Shown here one piece after another: positions 20,946 through 28,673 of a stretch of 64,000 nucleotides of DNA. The translations under genes were made by a program, and so were the position numbers. The stretch lies in assembly GCA_031284485.1 (NCBI GenBank), contig JAISZT010000098.1, positions 1 to 64,000 of the forward strand, given 5' to 3'. This stretch comes from Desulfovibrio sp. (GTDB lineage Bacteria > Desulfobacterota > Desulfovibrionia > Desulfovibrionales > Desulfovibrionaceae). Below the pieces are notes generated by a model. That model did no database searches. It was not told the origin of the DNA and saw only the letters and a program-made list of their open reading frames with translations. The first letter of the stretch is position 1; every line of letters starts with the position of its first letter.

Positions 20946-21740
20946 CTACAGCAAAAAGGACGTCAGCACATAATCTGACACCAGGATGAGGACACAGGAA
21001 ATGACAACCGCCGAAGTGGTGGCGTTGCCCACGGCTTCCGGCCCCATGCTGTCGCGGCGGCGATGGGCGTTGTAGCCCTGATGGCAGCAGACGGTTGTGA
21101 CCAGAAGCCCGAAAGTCACCGATTTTATAAAACCCCCTCCCACATCCGTCATGGTGACCGAGCTTGCGATACGGTAAAAATAGGCGCCTTCGTTGACGTT
21201 CAGCAGCAACACCCCGGTGCAGTAGCCGCCGACAATGCCGATGACGTCAAAGATGGCCGTGAGCAGAGGAAAGGAAATCAGGGAAGCCAGAAGACGCGGG
21301 CTGACAAGATAGGCAAGGGAATTGATATCCATGACATCCAGAGCGTCAATCTGGTCTGTAATGCGCATGACGCCGATTTCCGCCGCCATGGACGATCCCG
21401 CCCTGCCTGTAAGCATAATGGCCGTGAGCACAGGGCCAAGCTCGCGTATCAATGTCAGGGAAACAGCCGAGCCGAGCATGCCCACCGAGCCGAACTGCAC
21501 CAGGGTGTAGTAGCCCTGCAGGCCGATAACCATGCCGCAAAAAGCGCCGATAAGCAGGATGACGAAAAGTGACTTGTACCCGATGACGTAGACCTGATGC
21601 AGCGTGCGCGGAAAGATTTTTACGCTGGTGAAAATCTGGCCAAGGCCCGAAAGCGTGAACAGCGTCAAATTTCCCGCGGCATCAATGGCGCGCAGGCAGG
21701 GGCGTCCTATAACGGCCGGAATGTCGCTCAGTTTTGTCAC
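20946..21740 (-). CDS. mlaE: MlaE, permease of the Mla phospholipid transporter
   Basis: An inner-membrane permease of the MlaE/YrbE family, about 264 residues from the start chosen, with five to six hydrophobic segments and family motifs LVQFGSVGMLG, ELGPVLTAIMLTGRAGSSMAAEIG and IDALDVMDI. The frame is open to a TTG at 21779 inside the SPOR gene; no start has a convincing ribosome site, and I prefer GTG 21740, 7 bases after the SPOR stop, because the extra residues before it are polar and unlike the family. The product pairs with MlaF and MlaD. Confidence 0.88.
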   Translation of the reverse strand: MTKLSDIPAVIGRPCLRAIDAAGNLTLFTLSGLGQIFTSVKIFPRTLHQVYVIGYKSLFVILLIGAFCGMVIGLQGYYTLVQFGSVGMLGSAVSLTLIRELGPVLTAIMLTGRAGSSMAAEIGVMRITDQIDALDVMDINSLAYLVSPRLLASLISFPLLTAIFDVIGIVGGYCTGVLLLNVNEGAYFYRIASSVTMTDVGGGFIKSVTFGLLVTTVCCHQGYNAHRRRDSMGPEAVGNATTSAVVISCVLILVSDYVLTSFLL

Positions 21741-21747
21741 GGTTCGT

Positions 21748-22506
21748 TCAGCGTCCTGTTTTTCGCTTTGGGGCGGCAACAGGTTTTTTTGACGTCAGAA
21801 TTGGCGCGCCAAGTTTCATTTTTTGCAGCTCTTCGCGCAGATTTGCGGCATCCGCCTCACTGCCGCGCAGATGTACCATAACCAGAAACACTTTGCCGCT
21901 TTTATTCCGGCTGGATCGTATCCCGCGTTTTTCCAAACTGTCGCGCAGGGCGTCAACGTCTTTTTTGTTCTTTAAGGCCGCTGCCTGAAAGAGGTAATCA
22001 AAAAGGGGCGCATTCTGTTTTCTGGTCTGGTCAGTTGTGGTTTGTGCCGGCGCGGATGACGCAGCGCGTGTGCCGGGGGGGGGCTTTGCCTCGGCTGTTT
22101 CAGGAGAGCGTATGCCCCAGGCGCCCATTTCCGCGCCTTGCGGACGGCTGAACGGGTAGGTTTCAGGCGGCGGAGCCGGATTTTCGGCAATGGGCCGCCC
22201 TTCCGGGGCGGCGGGCGCCGGTGCGGGTTCCGCGGTCGGCGGCTGCGCGTCCGGCGCGCCCGAGGCGATGGGAGGATCGCTCCTGAGAGCGCTTGTCATC
22301 TGTTCCACGCGTTGTTCCGGGTTTTGTCCGCGTCCGACCATAAGCCCCATAAAAAAGGCCCATCCCATAACGGCGGCAAGCGCCAGAGCAAGCGCCGCCA
22401 CCGCCGTGGAGGAAAGGTTAAGGGCGATGCGGCGCGGTTCGGATGTTTCAGCCGAACTTTTGGAAAAACGATTTTTTTGCGGCGGCTGGGGCATACGCGT
22501 CCTCAC
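21748..22506 (-). CDS. SPOR-domain membrane protein
   Basis: A 252-residue bitopic protein: short basic cytoplasmic N-terminus, one transmembrane helix at about 33-57, a long Pro/Ala-rich periplasmic linker, and a C-terminal SPOR-like domain (about 175-245; FLFQAAALKNKKDVDALRD, GKVFLVMVHLRGSEADA). SPOR domains bind glycan strands denuded of stem peptides at septa, so a role in division or cell-wall remodelling is likely. Its start overlaps the argS stop by 4 bases and its 3' end is next to mlaE. Confidence 0.85.
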   Translation of the reverse strand: MRTRMPQPPQKNRFSKSSAETSEPRRIALNLSSTAVAALALALAAVMGWAFFMGLMVGRGQNPEQRVEQMTSALRSDPPIASGAPDAQPPTAEPAPAPAAPEGRPIAENPAPPPETYPFSRPQGAEMGAWGIRSPETAEAKPPPGTRAASSAPAQTTTDQTRKQNAPLFDYLFQAAALKNKKDVDALRDSLEKRGIRSSRNKSGKVFLVMVHLRGSEADAANLREELQKMKLGAPILTSKKPVAAPKRKTGR

Positions 22507-24158
22507 ATGGCGTCCGGGGCGTCAACCCCTAAAATTTCAAGTCCGTTGCGCAGTATTTGCCGGACGGTGCGCAGAAGCGCCGTGCGGGAAACTGTGCGCG
22601 GCATGTCATCCGGCAGCAGCACCTGATGTTTTGCATAATAGCTGTGCAGCAATCCGGCAAGTTCCATAAGGTAGTGGCTCACGTAATGGGGACTCAGTGA
22701 CCTTGCCGCGGCGCGCACCGTGTCCTCAAAGGCGTCCGCCTTGCGCAGAAGGGCAATATCTTCAGGGGTGTCAAGGCTTGCCAGCATATCTTCCGTTGCC
22801 GGATGCGCAAGAGCAATGCCGGATTCGTCCGCGCGGCGTAGCACCGCGCAAATTCTGGCGTGAGCGTACTGCACGTAGTAGACGGGGTTGTCCATGGTGC
22901 GCTGCTTGACCAGTTCCAGATCAAAATCCAGCGGACTGTCGCTCTTGCGTGAAAGGAACATAAAGCGCGCGGCGTCAACGCCCACTTCCTGAATAACCTG
23001 GGCCAGCGTTTCAAAAGTGCCCGCGCGAGTGGACATGCTGACGGGCTTGCCGTTTTGCAGAAGGTTGACAAGCTGTATCAGCACCACGTCAAAACTCTCC
23101 ACGGGCCGCCCTATGGCGGTAATGGCGGCCCGCATGCGCGGTATGTAGCCGTGGTGATCCGCGCCCCAGACATCAATAAGGCGGTCGTATCCCCGCTGGA
23201 ATTTGTCACGATGGTAGGCAATGTCCGTGGCAAAATAGGTCAGGCTGCCGTCGGATTTTTTCAGCACGCGGTTTCTGTCATCGCCGAATTTTTCTGTGGC
23301 GAACCAGAAAGCCTTGTCTTCAGTGAAGGTATGGCCGGCGGCTGTGAGAGCGGTAAACGCATCCTCCACAGCATTTTTTTGCACCAGTGATTTTTCTGAA
23401 AACCAGCGGTCGTGCCCGACACGAAAATTATGTAAATCCGCCCTGATTCCGGAGAGAATTTCGTTCACCGCCCGCGTATAACAGCGATTTTGCCCTTCTG
23501 CTTCAGGGCAGTCCGGCAGAGTCGGATCGTCGTCGAGCATTTTTTGGGCTATGTCGACAATGTAGCCGCCACGGTAGTAGTCGTCAGGCCAACTGACGCC
23601 GCGACCGGCCAGTTCCAGCACCCGCAGCCAGACAGAAAGGCCCAGCATGCGCATCTGGTTGCCGGCGTCATTGATATAGTATTCGGTGTCAACAGCGTAC
23701 CCGGCCATGCGCAGCAGGCGGGCAAGACTGTCGCCCACGGCGGCGCCGCGGCCGTGCCCTACATGCAAAGGTCCCGTGGGGTTGGCCGAAACGTATTCCA
23801 GAAGGATTTTTCGCCCTTGTCCGATTTCACAGCGGCCGTAGGCATCACCCGCGCTTTCAACGGCAAGCGCCGTGCGCCGCCAGAACTCATTGGTGAAGGT
23901 CACATTGCAAAAACCGGGACCGGCGACTTCGGCCTTTTCCACATCCGGGCAGCGTTCAAGCAGTTGCCCGGCAAATTTGCGGGCCAGTTCCCGAGGGTTT
24001 GCTCTGGCCGTTTTTGCCAGCAGCATGGCCGCATTGATGGAAAGATCGCCGAATTTTGGATCACGCGGGGGTTCAATGACGGTTTTTTCCGGCCAGTCAA
24101 AGCCGCTGTCTTTCAGTATGGCAGCAAAGATTGTGCGCAATGTGTCAATGGCGCGCAT
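22503..24158 (-). CDS. argS: Arginyl-tRNA synthetase
   Basis: A 551-residue class I synthetase charging tRNA-Arg. The N-terminal additional domain covers about residues 1-110, the HIGH motif is HVGH at 132-135 (PTGPLHVGHGRGAA), the KMSK-equivalent is degenerate (GKPVSMSTRAG), as is usual in many bacterial ArgRS, and the C-terminal DALR anticodon-binding domain is present. It starts 20 bases after the fabD stop. Confidence 0.96.
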   Translation of the reverse strand: MRAIDTLRTIFAAILKDSGFDWPEKTVIEPPRDPKFGDLSINAAMLLAKTARANPRELARKFAGQLLERCPDVEKAEVAGPGFCNVTFTNEFWRRTALAVESAGDAYGRCEIGQGRKILLEYVSANPTGPLHVGHGRGAAVGDSLARLLRMAGYAVDTEYYINDAGNQMRMLGLSVWLRVLELAGRGVSWPDDYYRGGYIVDIAQKMLDDDPTLPDCPEAEGQNRCYTRAVNEILSGIRADLHNFRVGHDRWFSEKSLVQKNAVEDAFTALTAAGHTFTEDKAFWFATEKFGDDRNRVLKKSDGSLTYFATDIAYHRDKFQRGYDRLIDVWGADHHGYIPRMRAAITAIGRPVESFDVVLIQLVNLLQNGKPVSMSTRAGTFETLAQVIQEVGVDAARFMFLSRKSDSPLDFDLELVKQRTMDNPVYYVQYAHARICAVLRRADESGIALAHPATEDMLASLDTPEDIALLRKADAFEDTVRAAARSLSPHYVSHYLMELAGLLHSYYAKHQVLLPDDMPRTVSRTALLRTVRQILRNGLEILGVDAPDAM

Positions 24159-24178
24159 GATGTTTTCCGTTCATAAAA

Positions 24179-25123
24179 TTACAGGCCAAGGTTCTGAACG
24201 CTTTGCAGATCGCTTGCCGACATGATGTTCAGATCATCCGCGTTTACGTTGTGCCGGGCAAGGCAGGGCGCGATCATTTTTCCAAGCACGGATTTTGGTC
24301 CCAGTTCCAGCCAGCAGCGCGCCCCGTCCTCATATTGACTGCATACGGCTTCAATCCAGCGAACGGGCGAGGTCATTTGTTCGATCAGGCAGTTTTGCGC
24401 GCTTTCAGCGTCGCGCGCAGGCTTGCCGTTACTGTTGCAATATACGGGAAAACGCGGTTTCTGCCAGTGTGCCCTGCGCAACAGGGGGGTCAGTTCCTTT
24501 GCCGCCTCCCGCATCATGGGGCTGTGAAACGCGCCGCCGACCTTGAGTTCAATGCCGCGTCCCCTGCGTTCTCTGGCTTTGCCGCAGGCCAGGGCCACCG
24601 CTTCTTTGACGCCGCTGATCACAAACTGGGTTGGCGTGTTGTAGTTGGCCACAAGCAGCAATTCACCGGATGTTGAAGATGCCTCTTTGACGACTTCCCG
24701 CACCTGCTCAAGAGAGAGCTTGACAATGGCCGCCATGCCGCCTTTGGCGTCAGGGTCGGCTTCCGCCATCAGGCTTCCGCGCAGGGCCGCGATTTCCAGC
24801 ACGTCTTTCAGCGGCAGAACCTGGGCGGCGGCAAGCGCGCTGAGTTCGCCGAGGCTGTGCCCGGCTGCCCCGCACGGGGCGATTTTGTCCGCCGTCGCCG
24901 TCCAGAGATTCAGATTGACGACGGTCAGCGCGGGTTGCAAGGCGCGAGTGTCGCTTATTGCCGATTCGTCCCCTTCCCAGAAGATTTCGCGCAACGGCAG
25001 ACGGGATATCTGCTCGGCCTGCTTCCACAGGTTCATGGCGTCCGCGGAGTATTCGGCCAGATCGCGGCCCATCCCGGATACTTGCGCTCCCTGGCCTGGA
25101 AAGAGTAGAACTGGTTGGAGCAT
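24179..25123 (-). CDS. fabD: Malonyl-CoA:ACP transacylase
   Basis: A 314-residue enzyme that moves malonyl from CoA to acyl carrier protein for fatty-acid synthesis. The N-terminal oxyanion motif FPGQGAQ is at residues 8-14, the nucleophile Ser90 is in GHSLGE, and the catalytic histidine is in GGAFHSPMM. A good promoter lies just upstream, so fabD is probably the first gene of the long operon running to queC. Standalone fabD, away from fabH/fabG/acpP, is the unusual aspect. Confidence 0.95.
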   Translation of the reverse strand: MLQPVLLFPGQGAQVSGMGRDLAEYSADAMNLWKQAEQISRLPLREIFWEGDESAISDTRALQPALTVVNLNLWTATADKIAPCGAAGHSLGELSALAAAQVLPLKDVLEIAALRGSLMAEADPDAKGGMAAIVKLSLEQVREVVKEASSTSGELLLVANYNTPTQFVISGVKEAVALACGKARERRGRGIELKVGGAFHSPMMREAAKELTPLLRRAHWQKPRFPVYCNSNGKPARDAESAQNCLIEQMTSPVRWIEAVCSQYEDGARCWLELGPKSVLGKMIAPCLARHNVNADDLNIMSASDLQSVQNLGL

Positions 25124-25157
25124 TCTTGTGGCATCTCCCTGAAATTTTGAATTATTG

Positions 25158-25186
25158 ACTATACGCTATCAAATCGGCACTTGCAA
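25158..25186 (-). promoter_or_regulatory. Candidate sigma70 promoter for fabD
   Basis: On the minus strand, TTGCAA (25186-25181) and TATAGT (25163-25158) are separated by 17 bases, about 35 bases before the fabD start and just downstream of the HD-protein stop. Confidence 0.55.
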
Positions 25187-25202
25187 GATTCAGTTTGGCG
25201 GC

Positions 25203-26534
25203 CTACCCACCGGCGCGGCGCGCGTAGGTCTGCACAAATTCAATGGCTGCCGCGCGGTCAGGCACTTTTCCCGCAATCTGCGCCTGCAGCAGCGCTTCGC
25301 GTATGACGCCGACAAGCGGGCCGGGCGCCAGCTGTGTTTCCTGCATGATTTCATTGCCGTTCAAAAACGGTTCCAGCAGTCGTTCCGGCGTTTCAGCCCG
25401 ATCCAGGTATTTCAGATTGTGGTTGAACGAGGTGTAATTGCCGTTGCGGGCGCGCAGATCCGCGCGGTACATGGCAATCAGCCGGGAGTATTCGTCCAGT
25501 TCCTTGAAACGGCGTACGCCGCGATCGGTCAGCATAAAATGAAAACGCATGTGATTGCCGACCAAATGGCAGAGCAGATCAATATCCTCGGGGGAGAAAT
25601 GCAGCCGTCGCAGTATCTTGCGCGTAACCTTCGCCCCGACACGGTGGTGTTGATAAAAGGTCCACTGACCGTCGAAAAATTCACCGGTAAAAAGTTTGCC
25701 CACGTCGTGGAACAGTGTGGCCATCGTTCCCAGCCAGTCGTAATGAAAATCTTCTTCCGGGTAACAACGCACACAATCCAGCGTGTGGTCGAAAACGGTT
25801 TCTTCTTCTCCATCTTCGGTGCGCTGTTGCCGGATGCAGGAAAGCGCGTCAATTTCCGGAATAAGGCCCTGGAGGATATGCACTTCATGGAGCAGACGGA
25901 CAAAACGGTATATGGATTCGGCGGCCACCTGACGCCACTCTCCCATGATGTCGGTGGCTGAAACGTAATCCAGCACACGCGTTGAAGCGCGTACAATGGC
26001 GAGTCGGGTGTTCGGGTCAAGAGGGAGATCAAAATTCGCCGAGAAACGCAGGGCTCTGATAGCCAGCAGGTAGTTATGGTGCAGGGTTTCGTCCGCCAGA
26101 CCGGTGAGGCGGACGCTTCCTGTTTTGAAATCTTCAAAACTGTCATAGACATTGTCGCCATGCGCGGGGCTGCCAAAGCCGGTAATGCGTAATTGCAGCC
26201 GTTTGGCCGGATTCAGGGCGTGAATCATTCTTGGCGTTATGCGCAGCAAGGACAATTCGGGATGAGAGGCTTCCGTCATTTCCAGAGGATAAAAGCGAAA
26301 AAGTATATCGTTTTCGGTAAATTCGGCCACTGCCTGATCTTCGGCGCCTGCCCGGGCCTTGGGGAACAACTTGACGATAGTGTCCAGGTTTGATTCGCAG
26401 GCTATGTCCACTTCAGCCGTCTGCGTTTTTTGCAGCAACTGTTCCTGCAACGGCGCGTTTATCACATGCGCGTCGTATCCGTTGCGCAGCAGTATTTTAC
26501 AAATTGCAATGGCCTCTTTGATCGCTTTTTGCAT
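25203..26534 (-). CDS. CCA-adding-enzyme/poly(A) polymerase-like HD-domain protein
   Basis: A 443-residue relative of class II tRNA nucleotidyltransferases. The linker motif RALRFSANF at 160-168 and LDPNTRLAI match the family strongly, and an HD hydrolase domain is complete (His250, His276-Asp277 in LFHDVGKL, His296-His297, and a later His in VGNHMRF). The N-terminal nucleotidyltransferase region looks degraded: the usual GG followed by RD is replaced by INAPLQ, and the DxD metal site reads EVD at 41-43. I infer that hydrolase activity survives while CTP/ATP addition may not. The start has AAGGAG 7 bases upstream. Confidence 0.8.
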   Translation of the reverse strand: MQKAIKEAIAICKILLRNGYDAHVINAPLQEQLLQKTQTAEVDIACESNLDTIVKLFPKARAGAEDQAVAEFTENDILFRFYPLEMTEASHPELSLLRITPRMIHALNPAKRLQLRITGFGSPAHGDNVYDSFEDFKTGSVRLTGLADETLHHNYLLAIRALRFSANFDLPLDPNTRLAIVRASTRVLDYVSATDIMGEWRQVAAESIYRFVRLLHEVHILQGLIPEIDALSCIRQQRTEDGEEETVFDHTLDCVRCYPEEDFHYDWLGTMATLFHDVGKLFTGEFFDGQWTFYQHHRVGAKVTRKILRRLHFSPEDIDLLCHLVGNHMRFHFMLTDRGVRRFKELDEYSRLIAMYRADLRARNGNYTSFNHNLKYLDRAETPERLLEPFLNGNEIMQETQLAPGPLVGVIREALLQAQIAGKVPDRAAAIEFVQTYARRAGG

Positions 26535-26560
26535 CCTTTCACTCCTTGAACATTTTTGCC

Positions 26561-26590
26561 ACTATACACGTTGAACAGGACAGGGGGCAA
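26561..26590 (-). promoter_or_regulatory. Candidate promoter for the HD-domain protein
   Basis: On the minus strand, TTGCCC (26590-26585) and TATAGT (26566-26561) are 18 bases apart, 27 bases before the start codon. The -35 match is modest. Confidence 0.4.
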
Positions 26591-26695
26591 GTGCGCAAAA
26601 AGAAAACCTTGCTGAGAGTGTTTACGCAGAGGTTCACGCCGGCCTGCCCGCGCGCGGGGGGCAAGTCTTTTTTGCAACAAAAATAAAAAAAAAGT

Positions 26696-26731
26696 GAAAA
26701 AAAATTTCGGCAACGCGTAACTGTCCGAAAT
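26696..26731 (-). terminator. Rho-independent terminator-like hairpin after the PEBP-like lipoprotein
   Basis: Read on the minus strand, ATTTCGG pairs with CCGAAAT (14-base loop) and is followed at once by a run of seven to eight T. It lies 115 bases after the lipoprotein stop. Its left arm is shared with an alternative hairpin at 26722-26747. Confidence 0.5.
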
Positions 26732-26747
26732 AAAAAAATATCGGACA
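26722..26747 (-). repeat. Inverted repeat overlapping the terminator hairpin
   Basis: TGTCCGA and TCGGACA form perfect 7-base arms around a 12-base A/T loop. The arm at 26722-26728 overlaps the left arm of the terminator hairpin, so the two cannot form together. Confidence 0.5.
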
Positions 26748-26845
26748 CAACAGCCCCGTCCGGGCGCTTTGCGTGAAATTTATGGGAACGACCGGGCAGG
26801 CGCGCGAGTTCTTCAGGATTTGCTCAAACGAAATTACGGACAAGC

Positions 26846-27274
26846 TCATTCCTGGGTAAATTTATAAAGGCGCACGGATACAGGCTGAATGTTGTTTTTG
26901 CTCATGGCCGACACCTCAAAGGCATATTCTCCGCTTCTGCCCGGCGGCGGGCAGGGGCCGCGATAATATCTTGCCAGCGCCCCTTCGGGGATCACGCCCG
27001 AATCGTCGTTTTTCCAGACGCCTCCGCCCAGCAGACGCTCTCCGTCGCCATACTCCATAAGGCGCACGTCAAAATGATCTATGCCGGGGGGCACGCCCTC
27101 AAGGTCGATCTCAGGAGAAATGCGCGAGCACCGGTGGACATCCCGCAGAGCGACGGAAATGGACATGGTGCCGTATCCCGCATCCGGCCTGCCGGCGCAG
27201 GCCGTCAGACACAGCGGCATCCAGAGCACGGAGAACGCCATCCGCGCAAAATATCTCATTTTATTAGCGCACAT
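26846..27274 (-). CDS. Small PEBP-like lipoprotein
   Basis: A 142-residue protein with a lipoprotein signal: lipobox LTAC with the modified Cys at 26. The mature part contains short stretches resembling phosphatidylethanolamine-binding (PEBP/YbhB) proteins, namely RISPEIDLEGVPPGIDHF and YYRGPCPPPGRSGEYAFEV, but it is shorter than usual and the DPDAP and HW ligand-pocket motifs are not evident. The start is supported by GGAGG 6 bases upstream of ATG 27274; ATG at codon 6 is an alternative. It is divergent from the aminotransferase gene. The likely location is the periplasmic face of a membrane; function unknown. Confidence 0.7.
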   Translation of the reverse strand: MCANKMRYFARMAFSVLWMPLCLTACAGRPDAGYGTMSISVALRDVHRCSRISPEIDLEGVPPGIDHFDVRLMEYGDGERLLGGGVWKNDDSGVIPEGALARYYRGPCPPPGRSGEYAFEVSAMSKNNIQPVSVRLYKFTQE

Positions 27275-27363
27275 TCGTATCCTCCAAAGAATATTTCACA
27301 TTTTTTCCTTTCAGAGCTATACGTAATAAACAGCGCAAAGACAACACCTATCAGGAGACTTTT

Positions 27364-28554
27364 ATGCCGATCCTTGCCAAAAGCGTCAGTTCGTATGTGG
27401 AAAAAGCCTCATGGATCCGCCGCATGTTCGAAACCGGCGGACGCCTCAAGGCGCAGTATGGCGAGCAAAACGTCTGCGACTTCAGTCTGGGCAACCCCGA
27501 CCTTCCGGCGCCCGCCGCCGTGGCCCGCGGGCTGCGCGCCTTTGCCGAACACGCGCGGGAGCCTTTCGCCTTCGGCTATATGGCCAACAACGGTTTTGCC
27601 TGGGCGCGGGAAAAACTGGCCGCCCATTTGAGCCGGGAGCAGGGCGTCGAACTGGACGCCGACGACGTGCTTTTAAGCTGCGGAGCGGCAGGCGGAATAA
27701 ACGCGTTTTTTCGCGCCGTGCTCGACCCCGGCGATGAAGTTTTGAGCTTTGCCCCGTACTTTGTGGAATACGGCTTTTACACGGAAAACCACAACGGCGT
27801 GTTCAAGGCCGTCATGAGCCGAAAAGACACGTTCGCCCCGGATCTCGACGCTCTGGAAAAAGCCGTCAGCCCCGGAACGCGGGTTGTGCTGATCAATTCG
27901 CCCAACAATCCCACGGGCGCGGTGTACAGCCACGACGACATCGCCGCCCTGGCCGGTCTGCTTGAAGCCAAAAGCCGGGAATACGGACGGCCGATATGGC
28001 TTGCCTCGGACGAGCCTTACCGCTTTCTTACCTATGACGGCGTGCGGACGCCGCCTGTGCTGCCGCTTTACCAATACGCGCTGTGCATAGGCTCTTTTTC
28101 CAAAAATCTCTCCCTGCCCGGAGAACGCGTGGGCTATGTGGCCGTTGCGCCGCACCTTCCGGAAAAAGCCGAACTCATGGCGGGGCTGACGCTGACAAAC
28201 CGCATCCTCGGTTTTGTCAACCCGCCGGTGATAGGCCAGCACCTCATGGCCGCCGCCCTGGACAGCAACGTGGACATCTCCGTTTACGCGGCGCGGCGCA
28301 AGGCAATGGCCGAAGTGCTGACCGGCGCGGGGTACGAATTCCGGATGCCCATGGGCGCGTTTTACTTTTTCCCCAAAGCCCCCGGAGGCGATGACGTCGC
28401 CTTTGTCAACAGGTTGCTGGAAGAAAAGGTGCTTGCCGTGCCGGGAACGGGCTTCGGCTGCCCCGGCTACTTCCGTCTGGCCTTTTGCGTGGATGAAGGC
28501 GTCATCCGCAAGGCGGCTGACGGGTTCGCCAAAGCGCGCGCGGCTTTCGGATAG
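27364..28554 (+). CDS. Class I/II PLP-dependent aminotransferase
   Basis: A 396-residue fold-type I aminotransferase. The Schiff-base lysine is Lys247 in SFSKNLSLPGERVG; the substrate-carboxylate Arg is in FRLAFCV near the C-terminus, and the motif NSPNNPTGAVY and the YGF/SDEPYR elements are in place. It is related to aspartate/tyrosine-type enzymes but the substrate cannot be set from sequence alone. The start has CAGGAG 6 bases upstream. It may be cotranscribed with nothing: lysS has its own promoter. Confidence 0.88.
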   Translation: MPILAKSVSSYVEKASWIRRMFETGGRLKAQYGEQNVCDFSLGNPDLPAPAAVARGLRAFAEHAREPFAFGYMANNGFAWAREKLAAHLSREQGVELDADDVLLSCGAAGGINAFFRAVLDPGDEVLSFAPYFVEYGFYTENHNGVFKAVMSRKDTFAPDLDALEKAVSPGTRVVLINSPNNPTGAVYSHDDIAALAGLLEAKSREYGRPIWLASDEPYRFLTYDGVRTPPVLPLYQYALCIGSFSKNLSLPGERVGYVAVAPHLPEKAELMAGLTLTNRILGFVNPPVIGQHLMAAALDSNVDISVYAARRKAMAEVLTGAGYEFRMPMGAFYFFPKAPGGDDVAFVNRLLEEKVLAVPGTGFGCPGYFRLAFCVDEGVIRKAADGFAKARAAFG

Positions 28555-28617
28555 AGGAAGGCCCGGTTTATGGGGGAATCCGCAAGGCGGCAGTGACAAC
28601 GAAAATTTTCATAAATC

Positions 28618-28646
28618 TTGACGATACGTTGAGGAAGGAATATCGT
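28618..28646 (+). promoter_or_regulatory. Candidate promoter for lysS
   Basis: TTGACG at 28618-28623 and TATCGT at 28641-28646 are exactly 17 bases apart. Transcription would begin near 28653, upstream of the ribosome site at 28664. Confidence 0.5.
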
Positions 28647-28673
28647 ACTCTTTTCCCGGATACGGAGCACTGG

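Larger units (their letters stand above)
26535..26845. other. 311-base intergenic region with A tracts and competing hairpins
   Basis: No coding frame is supported here. It holds a promoter for the HD protein, long A/T runs (about 26661-26704), a terminator-like hairpin on the minus strand and an overlapping alternative hairpin; CGGACA or its complement occurs three times (26722, 26742, 26838). A G+C-rich stretch at 26637-26663 shows no clear function. Confidence 0.6.
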
